DNA from: Aerococcus kribbianus
GTDB lineage: Bacteria > Bacillota > Bacilli > Lactobacillales > Aerococcaceae
NCBI RefSeq assembly: GCF_026805545.1
Contig: NZ_JAPRFR010000002.1
Location: 1 to 64,000 of the forward strand
Length of the DNA stretch: 64,000 bases
Reading direction: 5' to 3'
Both the position numbers and the translations under genes were made by a program. The notes below the pieces were generated by a model. It made no database searches, had not been told where the DNA came from, and was given only the letters and a program-made list of their open reading frames with translations. Positions 57,162 through 64,000 of this stretch are shown in pieces. Positions within the stretch are counted from its first letter, which is position 1. Each line of letters starts with the position of its first letter.

Positions 57162-58244
57162 TTAACCTTCGTTTTGTCTTAAAATTGGTAATCGAATGTG
57201 GAAATTAGATCCAGCTCCTAGAGCAGATTCCACAAATATACTTCCTCGATAACCTTTAATGAGTTCCTGAGCAATGGCTAGTCCCAAACCATTACCGCCT
57301 TTTTCTCTGGACCGCGCCTTATCAACTCGGTAGAAACGGTTAAAGACTTTGCCTTGATCTTGGACAGACATCCCTTCACCAAAATCTTGAATGGCAATTT
57401 CAATATAGTCAACAGCTTCTACTGACACTGAAATATGGACTTCTTTTCGGTCAGTTGAATATTTCACGGCATTATCCATTAATATAATTAAAACTTGTTC
57501 CAAATGATTACGATACATTTGAATTTGATAATTGGTGCGTAAATCATCTTCTAAGAAGAAATGAAAATCAGGATAAAGAAGTTTAAAGTTTTGATACACC
57601 CCATGAATAATCTCTTTGACTTCAGTAGTAGCGTCATGGAACTGTATATCTACCTGGCCAGCTCGGGATAAATCGAGCATCTCTTGCACTAAAATTTTCA
57701 TGCGTTGAATTTCATGTAAAGAGGCGGTTAAGGATTCTTCTAATATCTCGGGGTCTTTCTTGCCCCAACGATTAAGTAATTTGAGATGTCCTTCAATTAC
57801 AGCGACAGGAGTTCGTAATTCATGAGACACATCTTCCACAAAATTAACCTGCTGTTTGATATAGGAATCCATTTTATCCATCAAATCATTTATGGATTGA
57901 GAAATATCAGTCATCTCACCATTATAATTATCAGCATTTAAACGTAAATCAGAGATAGTATCCGCATTAATAGCGACTAATAATTGTTTCATTTGTTGGA
58001 TGGGGAGTAAAAATAAATAAGCCAAAGAAAAACCAATAAATAAGGCCAATAATCCACTAGCAATAACATAAAGCCACCAATAATTAGGCATAGCTATCCC
58101 TAGCTTAAGTGCTTGAAAATATGTAATGGCTGGCCATAACATAGCCGCTAGAAAAATAATCAGGCTTAAGAGGAAACCCCATTTCCATAGCAAAGAAAAG
58201 GGGTTAAAAATGGTTTTTATAAATCGTTGTAATCGTTTCTTCAT
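57162..58244 (-). CDS. sensor histidine kinase with minimal extracellular loop (CovS-like partner)
   Basis: A 360-aa membrane kinase. Two membrane segments (about 22-43 and 56-80) are separated by only a dozen residues, followed by a HAMP-like linker (81-130), H-box FVEDVSHELRTPVAVIEGH with H141, N-box IILMDNAVKYS, G1 IQDFGEGMS and G2 GGNGLGLAIA. The streptococcal CovS sensor is much longer, so an external ligand pocket is missing here. Overlaps the regulator by 4 nt (ATGA). Confidence 0.92.
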   Translation of the reverse strand: MKKRLQRFIKTIFNPFSLLWKWGFLLSLIIFLAAMLWPAITYFQALKLGIAMPNYWWLYVIASGLLALFIGFSLAYLFLLPIQQMKQLLVAINADTISDLRLNADNYNGEMTDISQSINDLMDKMDSYIKQQVNFVEDVSHELRTPVAVIEGHLKLLNRWGKKDPEILEESLTASLHEIQRMKILVQEMLDLSRAGQVDIQFHDATTEVKEIIHGVYQNFKLLYPDFHFFLEDDLRTNYQIQMYRNHLEQVLIILMDNAVKYSTDRKEVHISVSVEAVDYIEIAIQDFGEGMSVQDQGKVFNRFYRVDKARSREKGGNGLGLAIAQELIKGYRGSIFVESALGAGSNFHIRLPILRQNEG

Positions 58245-58951
58245 TCGTCCGCTGTCCTCATCACATAACCTGTACCACGTACTGTTTGAATATAGCCCAC
58301 TTGGTCAGGTAGATCAATCTTGTTGCGGAGATAACGAATATAAACATCAACCACATTAGTCTCCACTTCATTAGAATAGCCCCAAACCTTATTGAGGAGT
58401 TCAATCCGTGGCAAAACGACATTGATATTTTCCATCAAAGTTACCAAGAGTTCATATTCTCGTTTGGTCAAGTTAATTAATTCATCACCACGATGAACAA
58501 TCCGATTTTCCTTCTCAACTGTTAAATCACGGAAGGTTAAAGTCGTTTGTTTTTGTCGTTTATGGGTATCTTCAATATCAACACGCCGTAATAAAGCACG
58601 GATACGAGCTAATAATTCTTCGATAGCAAAAGGTTTAACAATATAATCGTCAGCACCATGATCTAAGCCAGATACACGGTCAATAACTGAGTCTCTAGCC
58701 GTCATAATAATGATTGGCACATCAGATTCTGGCCGTAAACGTCGGCAGACTTCAATCCCATTGATTTCCGGTAGCATTAAATCGAGCAAAATCAAGTCCC
58801 ATTCATCATCAAGGGCACGTTCCAATCCCTTGCGTCCATTCATGGCAATTTCAGTATCGAAGCCTTCATGTTGAAGCTCTAACTCAACAAAACGGGCGAG
58901 ATTCTTTTCATCTTCAATTATTAAAATACGTTGTTTAATCTTTTCATCCAT
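58241..58951 (-). CDS. OmpR-family response regulator, CovR/CsrR-like
   Basis: A 236-aa regulator. Receiver domain (8-122) with phospho-acceptor D57 in LILLDLMLPEING and Lys near 107 in DDYIVKPFAIEELLARIRALLRR; C-terminal winged helix with NLTKREYELLVTLMENIN and the strongly CovR-like ETNVVDVYIRYLRNKID and GYIQTVRGTGYVMR. In streptococci CovR represses capsule and virulence genes; targets here are unknown. It follows gnd by 36 bp and probably shares its transcript. Confidence 0.92.
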   Translation of the reverse strand: MDEKIKQRILIIEDEKNLARFVELELQHEGFDTEIAMNGRKGLERALDDEWDLILLDLMLPEINGIEVCRRLRPESDVPIIIMTARDSVIDRVSGLDHGADDYIVKPFAIEELLARIRALLRRVDIEDTHKRQKQTTLTFRDLTVEKENRIVHRGDELINLTKREYELLVTLMENINVVLPRIELLNKVWGYSNEVETNVVDVYIRYLRNKIDLPDQVGYIQTVRGTGYVMRTADE

Positions 58952-58987
58952 AAGAAATCTCCAATCTAACCCCGTATTGACTCATGC

Positions 58988-60421
58988 TTAGGCATCGATT
59001 TCCTTTTCTTCATTCCATAAGAAGTGGTAGCTTCCTGTTGAGTCAACGCGTTCATAGGTATGAGCCCCAAAGTAATCACGTTGGGCTTGAATCATATTAG
59101 CCGGTAAGGTTTCAGTTCGATAACTATCATAATAAGATAAGGCTGAAGTTAATCCTGGCACAGGAATTCCGGCAGTAATTCCTGCGGCCGCCACTTGACG
59201 AGCTGCCTCTTGGTAGTCATCAGCAACAGACATGAAGTAATCATCGAGGAGGATGTTGTCTAAGTCAGGATTCTTATCATAAGCTAACATAATTTTTTCT
59301 AAGAATTGCGCCCGGATAATACATCCTGCTCTAAAGATTTTTGCTATTTCCTGATAATTCAAGTGCCAATCATATTCCTCACTAGCTACCCGATATTGGG
59401 CAAAACCTTGTGCATAAGACATAATCTTAGCAAAATATAAGGCCTGGCGAATTTTCTCCACAAACTCATTTTGATCACCAGAAAATGAATTAGCTGCTGG
59501 ACCATGTAATAATTGACTAGCTTTTTCTCGTTCTTCTTTTAAGGCAGAAATATAACGCGCATAAACCGACTCTGTAATGGTTGGGAGAGGAACACCTAAA
59601 TCTAAGGCTGATTGAGAAGTCCATTTGCCAGTGCCCTTATTACCGGCTCGGTCGAGAATAACATCTAGCATTGGTTGACCAGTTTGTGGATCCTTTTTAG
59701 TTAGAATATCAGCAGTAATTTCAATTAAGAAGCTGTCTAATTCACCCTTGTTCCACTCTGCAAAATAATTAGCAATGCGATCAACAGAAAGGTCAAGGTA
59801 ACGACGCATCAAGTCATAAGACTCAGCGATTAATTGCATATCACCATATTCGATTCCGTTATGAACCATTTTTACAAAATGGCCGGCCCCATTAGGCCCC
59901 ATATAGGCGACACAAGCTTGCCCATCACTTGGTGCTTCGGCAGCAATTTTTTCTAAAATTGGTGCCACTAGATCATAAGCTTCTTTTTGACCACCTGGCA
60001 TCAGGGACGGTCCTTTAAGAGCGCCTTCTTCCCCACCGGAAACGCCCATACCAATAAAGTGAATACCTGATTGGGCAAGCTTCTCTGACCGTCGCATAGT
60101 ATCTTGGAAGAAGGTATTCCCACCATCAATTAAAACATCTTCTTCATCTAGCAATGGTAATAAGTTTTCAATCATCTTATCAGTAGCTACTCCAGCCTTA
60201 ACCATCAAGATAATTCGTCTAGGACGTTCTAAACAATCAACAAATTCTTCTAGGGACTGAGTACCCACTAATTTTTTGTCAGGATGTTCTGCTATAACAG
60301 CCTCCATTTTGCTGGTTGTTCGATTATAAATGGCTACTTCATAGCCACGACTCTCGATATTTAGGGCTAAGTTCTTCCCCATAACCGCCATACCGACAAC
60401 CCCGATTTGTACCTTAGACAT
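58988..60421 (-). CDS. gnd: 6-phosphogluconate dehydrogenase (NADP+, decarboxylating)
   Basis: A 477-aa pentose phosphate enzyme. The nucleotide site is [16 protein letters not shown] (about 6-22), with NR-T after the second strand (IYNRTTSK), which favours NADP+; catalytic residues in [19 protein letters not shown] and [28 protein letters not shown] precedes ATG 60421. Next to the covR-like gene as in lactococci and enterococci. Confidence 0.96.
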   Translation of the reverse strand: MSKVQIGVVGMAVMGKNLALNIESRGYEVAIYNRTTSKMEAVIAEHPDKKLVGTQSLEEFVDCLERPRRIILMVKAGVATDKMIENLLPLLDEEDVLIDGGNTFFQDTMRRSEKLAQSGIHFIGMGVSGGEEGALKGPSLMPGGQKEAYDLVAPILEKIAAEAPSDGQACVAYMGPNGAGHFVKMVHNGIEYGDMQLIAESYDLMRRYLDLSVDRIANYFAEWNKGELDSFLIEITADILTKKDPQTGQPMLDVILDRAGNKGTGKWTSQSALDLGVPLPTITESVYARYISALKEEREKASQLLHGPAANSFSGDQNEFVEKIRQALYFAKIMSYAQGFAQYRVASEEYDWHLNYQEIAKIFRAGCIIRAQFLEKIMLAYDKNPDLDNILLDDYFMSVADDYQEAARQVAAAGITAGIPVPGLTSALSYYDSYRTETLPANMIQAQRDYFGAHTYERVDSTGSYHFLWNEEKEIDA

Positions 60422-60466
60422 TTATGTTCCTCCTCAGCTTAAAAAACGATGATAAATCCTTTACTT

Positions 60467-60495
60467 ATATTATCAAAAAATGAGAATATTGGAAA
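60467..60495 (-). promoter_or_regulatory. gnd promoter
   Basis: Minus strand: extended -10 TGATAATAT (TAATAT at 60467-60472), 17-bp spacer, -35 TTTCCA (60490-60495). Confidence 0.6.
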
Positions 60496-60545
60496 GTTTT
60501 CTTATTAGATAATCTTACCATATAATACGACATTGCAAGTAAATA

Positions 60546-60554
60546 TGGTATACT
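60546..60554 (+). promoter_or_regulatory. promoter of the small membrane-peptide gene
   Basis: Extended -10 TGGTATACT (TATACT at 60549-60554), about 33 bp before the ATG. No clear -35. Confidence 0.55.
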
Positions 60555-60587
60555 GGGTAAGAAATTTCTAAGAAAGGGATTGTAAAA

Positions 60588-60782
60588 ATGAGTAAACGTG
60601 AAAAAAGACAATTAAAGTCTGAAAAACAAGCAAAAATGACCGCTCAAGAAAAGCATGCCAAGAAAAAAGAAAAACGCCAAAAACGCGGGAAAATTTTTAC
60701 TTGGGTCATGTTAATTGCAATCATTGCCCCAGTTCTCATCTCTGCTATTATGGCAGTTGGACGTTACTTTGGATTATTCTAA
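60588..60782 (+). CDS. small basic single-pass membrane protein
   Basis: A 64-aa protein with a very basic N-terminus (residues 1-35, about half Lys/Arg) and one hydrophobic helix (about 37-58, FTWVMLIAIIAPVLISAIMAV). AAAGGGA precedes the ATG, an extended -10 promoter lies upstream and a strong terminator follows, so it looks like a real gene. It resembles the short Lys-rich tail-anchored proteins (DUF4044-like) of Lactobacillales, but I do not recognise it firmly. Function unknown. Confidence 0.65.
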   Translation: MSKREKRQLKSEKQAKMTAQEKHAKKKEKRQKRGKIFTWVMLIAIIAPVLISAIMAVGRYFGLF

Positions 60783-60836
60783 TCGATTTTTGCAGCAAAC
60801 TGGCCACTGCCAATGATTAATAATAGAAACAAAAAA

Positions 60837-60864
60837 TGAGGCTGGGACAAAAGTCCCAGCCTCA
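60837..60864. terminator. bidirectional terminator, GGCTGGGA family (T6)
   Basis: Perfect 12-bp stem TGAGGCTGGGAC / GTCCCAGCCTCA with AAAA loop, preceded by AAAAAA, so it has a U tract on the minus strand. It serves tpx (-) through repeat R4 and probably the small gene (+). Confidence 0.9.
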
Positions 60865-60886
60865 TTACAATATACGAATAGTATCT

Positions 60887-60965
60887 TCTAGTTGAGCTCG
60901 CACTCGCTATTAGCAGTCATTTGGTCCAAGGCTTCCGTCCTAGCGCTTTTCATCGCACCCTGTTG
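60887..60965 (-). repeat. dispersed 3'-UTR repeat, copy R4 (after tpx)
   Basis: Shortest copy: head TAGTTGAGCTCGCA and tail TTTGGTCCAAGGCTTCCGTC followed by CTAGCGCTTTTCATCGCACC, nearly identical to R2 but with a much shorter middle. It ends three bases before the tpx stop codon and lies between tpx and terminator 60837-60864. Confidence 0.8.
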
Positions 60966-60968
60966 TTC

Positions 60969-61466
60969 TTAGTCTTTAACTTCTTCAACAGCAGCAAATG
61001 CTTTTTCGTAATCAGGTTCATTAGTGACTTCAGAAACAAGCTCTTGATAAGCTAATTGACCTTGGCTATCAATCACGAAAATTGAACGTGCTAATTTGTC
61101 GAGTTCTGGAATATACACGCCATAATCTTTACCAAATTTACTAGCTTCATTATAAAGCGGAATCACAGCTTCATGTTCATCGGCCCAGGTTTTTAAGGAG
61201 TCATTGTCATTTAAGGAAATGGTGACTACTGCAATATCTTCAGCAGCTATTTTAGCATAATCGTTAATCTTATCTGATTGAATCGAGCATACGCTAGTGT
61301 CAATATCAGGTACCACCGAAATTAGTAGGGTTTTTCCAGCAAAATCAGCTTTACTTACTGATTGCCCTTCAACATCTTGTACTGAAAAATCAGGTGCTGG
61401 TTGATTTAATTCTGGTAATTGTCCTTGTAAATCAACACTTTCTCCTTTAAATGTTACGCTTGTCAT
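60969..61466 (-). CDS. tpx: thiol peroxidase (Tpx) lacking the resolving cysteine
   Basis: A 165-aa atypical peroxiredoxin. The family core SVVPDIDTSVCSIQ has the peroxidatic Cys 60, and Thr 57 and the conserved LARSIFVID (Arg near 132) are present. The second cysteine expected near position 95 is replaced (TWADEHE); Cys 60 is the only cysteine in the protein. It should therefore depend on an external thiol for recycling. Reduces peroxides in the cytosol. SD AAGGAG. Confidence 0.93.
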   Translation of the reverse strand: MTSVTFKGESVDLQGQLPELNQPAPDFSVQDVEGQSVSKADFAGKTLLISVVPDIDTSVCSIQSDKINDYAKIAAEDIAVVTISLNDNDSLKTWADEHEAVIPLYNEASKFGKDYGVYIPELDKLARSIFVIDSQGQLAYQELVSEVTNEPDYEKAFAAVEEVKD

Positions 61467-61499
61467 TCTAAAATCACTCCTTCAAAATTAGTTAACTAT

Positions 61500-61529
61500 A
61501 GTATAACAAGGATTCAGAGGGAAGCCCAA
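61500..61529 (-). promoter_or_regulatory. tpx promoter
   Basis: Minus strand: extended -10 TGTTATACT (TATACT at 61500-61505), 18-bp spacer, -35 TTGGGC (61524-61529). Confidence 0.5.
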
Positions 61530-61537
61530 TCATCTGA

Positions 61538-62758
61538 TTAGAGAAGGTCAGCAAAGTCTTCTGTTTGAACTTTGTTTTTACTATTTGGATAAATTTTTTC
61601 AACCTTTATATTAGCTACTGCGCGATCAACTAGTCCATTGATATCCAAACGCTCTTCATAATAAGCAATATCATCAAGACGTGGTTTAGTTTTTGGTGAT
61701 GGAGGAGCAAAAACGGTACAACAATCTTCAAAAGGTTGTATCGATAAATCAAAAGTATTAATTGACTCAGCAATAGCAATAATATCTAACTTATCCATTG
61801 TAACTAATGGACGAATAATCGGTGTCGAAGTCACAGCGTTGATCGCGTACATCGATTCTAGGGTTTGTGAGGCCACCTGACCAATAGATTCTCCATTAAC
61901 AATAGCTAAACCATTATATTGCTGGCGTAATTGGTCAGCAATCCGCATCATCATCCGCCGAGTAATCGTCATTAAATAAGCGGCAGGGACATGTTCTTTA
62001 ATAGCTTCTTGGGTCTCAGTAAACGGAATTTCGACAAAGTTAATCCAACCACCAAAGTAAGTCAATTTTTCAGTTAAGGCTTTAGCTTTTTCCAAGGCTT
62101 GAGGACTAGTATAGGGTGGTGAAGCAAAGTGAATAGCTGTCAAGCGAATTCCCCGCTTCATCGCGAGATAACCCGCTACCGGTGAGTCAATCCCACCAGA
62201 TAACATTAAAACCGCGTTTTGGCTAGTTCCTACTGGCAAACCACCAATGCCTTGGATCCAGTCAAAGCTCAGCAAAAAATCTTGTTTACGAACTTTGACA
62301 CGAACAGTTAAATCGGGTTGTTTCATCTTTACTTGTAAATTAGGAAATGACTCTGCTAATTGTCCTCCCAAGTCACGGTTGATGGTATTGGTGTCATAGT
62401 CATAATCGTGGTCAGAACGAGAGGTAGCAACCTTAAAACTTTTAATACTTGGATTTTTTTCTAGCTCTTTTTCAACCAATTTAGTGGCATTAGTCATTAA
62501 AGCAGAATAATCCCTAGGCATTTCATAGGCCAAAGAATAACTTTGAATACCAAAGACATTTCCCAATCGCATTTCAACTTCCTCTAGTGGAGCCCCATTC
62601 AAATTAATAAACATAAAATCATATTCGCGTTGAATAGTGACTTGGGGATAGTCTTCCAATTGTTGTTTGATATTCCGACCCAGGGTATTAATAAAATCCT
62701 TTTTATTTTTTCCTTTAGTCGATAATTCACCATAGCGAATCATAATTTTTTCTTTCAT
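61538..62758 (-). CDS. thiI: tRNA 4-thiouridine synthase ThiI
   Basis: A 406-aa enzyme thiolating U8 of tRNA and, in some species, supplying thiamine sulfur. The ferredoxin-like and THUMP domains cover about 1-165, and the PP-loop SGGIDSPVAGYLAMKRG is at 187-203, followed by a conserved FEDCCTVFAPPSPKTKP (about 344-360). No C-terminal rhodanese domain, as usual in Firmicutes. It follows its sulfur donor gene nifZ by nine bases. Confidence 0.95.
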   Translation of the reverse strand: MKEKIMIRYGELSTKGKNKKDFINTLGRNIKQQLEDYPQVTIQREYDFMFINLNGAPLEEVEMRLGNVFGIQSYSLAYEMPRDYSALMTNATKLVEKELEKNPSIKSFKVATSRSDHDYDYDTNTINRDLGGQLAESFPNLQVKMKQPDLTVRVKVRKQDFLLSFDWIQGIGGLPVGTSQNAVLMLSGGIDSPVAGYLAMKRGIRLTAIHFASPPYTSPQALEKAKALTEKLTYFGGWINFVEIPFTETQEAIKEHVPAAYLMTITRRMMMRIADQLRQQYNGLAIVNGESIGQVASQTLESMYAINAVTSTPIIRPLVTMDKLDIIAIAESINTFDLSIQPFEDCCTVFAPPSPKTKPRLDDIAYYEERLDINGLVDRAVANIKVEKIYPNSKNKVQTEDFADLL

Positions 62759-62767
62759 AAATACTCC

Positions 62768-63913
62768 TTACTGAATTTTTGCAAATTTGGCAACCAACTT
62801 ATCCATTACTTGAAGAAAATAATCAATCTCTTCCATAGTGTTATCACTACCAAAACTCAAACGACAAGCATAAGAAGCCCAATCACCAGCTACTCCCATG
62901 GCTTTAAGGGTAGAAGAAGCTTGATCAGTAGCACGACTAGAACATGCAGAAGTGGTTGAAGCATAGATTCCTTCATTTTCAAGAGCGTGTACCATGACTT
63001 CACCACGTACCCCTCTAAGAGCAAAACAGAAAACATGGGGGGCTTGATTGGGAGCAGAAAAGATTTTGAAATCAGAGTTTTTGCTCATATAAGCCCGAAT
63101 TTTTTCTTGAAATTGTTTATGATTAGCATTTTCTTGGCTAGCATTTTCCATAGTCAACCTCATGGCCTTAGCCATGGCTACAATTCCAGCTAAATTTTCG
63201 GTAGAGGACCGAAGTTGCCCTTCTTGGCCACCCCCATCCAATAAAGGACTAAGTTTACGATTAGCCTGCTTATAAAGAATACCGACACCTCGAGGACCAT
63301 TGAATTTATGCGCCGATAAAGAGAATAAATCCACCCGAGGATGAATAAGAATATCGGTAAATTTTCCTAGGCTTTGCACCCCATCAACATGGTAGTGAAT
63401 ACTAGGATAATCATTCAAAACCTCCCCAATTTCAGCAATGGGTTGAATAGCTCCTACTTCATTGTTGACTGCCATAATACTTACCAGAATAGTATCATCG
63501 CGAAGGGCTGCCCGCAAGTCATCTGCTGAGACAAGCCCTTGCTTGTTAACGGGTAAATAAGTGACATCAAAGCCTTGACGCTGCAAGTGTTCAAGTGACC
63601 GACGTACTGAGGGGTGCTCAACCTGACTACTGATGATATGACGTCCAAAATTGCCCTTTTCCATTGCCGTCCCTTTAAGAGCAAAGTTATTGGATTCCGT
63701 TCCCCCAGAAGTGAAGATAATTTCTTTGGCTTGGCAAGCAAACAGGTCAGCTATTTGCTGGCGAGCACTCTGCAAGAGTTTATTGGCTTGGTTACCCAAA
63801 TCATGCAAACTAGAAGGATTCCCATAATAGGTTTCCATAGTAGTTAACATAGATTTAAGCACCTGACTATCAAGCTTAGTTGTTGCGGAATTATCAAAAT
63901 AAATTTCGGTCAT
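62768..63913 (-). CDS. nifZ: cysteine desulfurase, NifZ/IscS type partner of ThiI
   Basis: A 381-aa class V PLP enzyme taking sulfur from cysteine as a persulfide. N-terminal YFDNSATT (5-12), HVDGVQS (about 175-181), PLP lysine K203 in SLSAHKFNGPRG, and the catalytic cysteine C324 in TTSACSSRA. AAGGAAA precedes ATG 63913. The Bacillus NifZ-ThiI pair has the same order and feeds tRNA thiolation directly. Confidence 0.94.
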   Translation of the reverse strand: MTEIYFDNSATTKLDSQVLKSMLTTMETYYGNPSSLHDLGNQANKLLQSARQQIADLFACQAKEIIFTSGGTESNNFALKGTAMEKGNFGRHIISSQVEHPSVRRSLEHLQRQGFDVTYLPVNKQGLVSADDLRAALRDDTILVSIMAVNNEVGAIQPIAEIGEVLNDYPSIHYHVDGVQSLGKFTDILIHPRVDLFSLSAHKFNGPRGVGILYKQANRKLSPLLDGGGQEGQLRSSTENLAGIVAMAKAMRLTMENASQENANHKQFQEKIRAYMSKNSDFKIFSAPNQAPHVFCFALRGVRGEVMVHALENEGIYASTTSACSSRATDQASSTLKAMGVAGDWASYACRLSFGSDNTMEEIDYFLQVMDKLVAKFAKIQ

Positions 63914-63949
63914 CAGTATTTTCCTTTCTGCTTTCCTCTAAACAAGAAG

Positions 63950-63979
63950 CAACCCTCCTTGCCTAAGCTTAGAGGGTTG
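63950..63979 (-). terminator. terminator-like hairpin upstream of nifZ
   Basis: 8-bp stem CAACCCTC / GAGGGTTG with a 14-nt loop; on the minus strand it is followed by CTTCTTGTTTAGAGG. It may end an upstream leftward gene outside the window or form part of the nifZ leader. Confidence 0.55.
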
Positions 63980-64000
63980 ACTTCCAACATTAAATGTTTT

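Noticed and set aside
61500-61530. PerR operator at tpx
   Set aside because: No match to the TTATAATNATTATAA palindrome; only a promoter is seen.
1-64000. CRISPR arrays, insertion sequences, tRNA genes, T-box leaders
   Set aside because: No regularly spaced repeats, transposase-like frames, tRNA-like folds or T-box TGGNACCGCG sequence were noticed when reading both strands.

Overview
The window is a 64 kb piece of a low-GC Firmicutes chromosome, almost entirely core housekeeping genes. Gene orders match those known from Bacillus and the Lactobacillales: cca-dinG-ypmB-aspB-dnaD, ribT-scpA-scpB-rluB, recQ beside ypbB, pfkA-pyk, queA-ruvB-ruvA and mutL-mutS. The CovR-like response regulator, the EfrAB-type ABC pair, the single-subunit cysteine desulfurase plus ThiI and the RibU-type vitamin transporter point to Lactobacillales, possibly Aerococcaceae. 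That placement is inference, because only the first ~60 nt of a 16S gene are present. I see no phage, transposase, CRISPR, toxin-antitoxin or resistance island.

Layout: almost all genes run leftward (minus strand). An rRNA operon leaves the left edge (16S 5' end at 1-61) behind tandem promoters. Then come ppiase-S1-pgi (777-3137) and a divergent yuiD-yumC pair (3275-4805, plus). A ten-gene leftward run covers 4961-15180: TPR, cca, dinG, ypmB, aspB, dnaD, marR, yutD, HAD, DUF1461. Next are hup, der, rpsA, cmk, a LysM protein, recQ and ypbB (15282-22566), then riboswitch-controlled ribU (22626-23472). After that come rluB-scpB-scpA-ribT, clc, xerD and cvfB (23534-29272), glycolytic pyk-pfkA with a cre-like site (29367-32226), and dnaE (32224-35622). 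A DNA repair and recombination block (queA, ruvB, ruvA, msrB, mutL, mutS) runs to 43522, followed by rny, SOS-controlled recA, cinA, pgsA, ftsK and a DUF1033 gene (to 51366). Plus-strand acyP-yidC follows, then a heterodimeric ABC exporter (52925-56421) with an attenuator-like leader. A CovRS-like two-component system, gnd, a small membrane peptide, tpx, and thiI-nifZ complete the window.

The less ordinary content lies between genes. (1) A modular dispersed repeat sits in the 3' UTR of four leftward genes (pgi, DUF1461, histidine kinase, tpx), always in the same orientation, starting at or within the stop codon and ending before an intrinsic terminator. (2) Six loci share near-identical GGCTGGGA-type terminator hairpins. 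(3) The leader of the ABC exporter operon has a textbook terminator whose 5' arm begins with the ATG of a 30-codon ORF; the peptide resembles the ErmC leader. (4) The thiol peroxidase has lost its resolving cysteine. Regulatory sites that can be read directly include an FMN riboswitch, a LexA box at recA, a cre-like site at pfkA and several extended -10 promoters.
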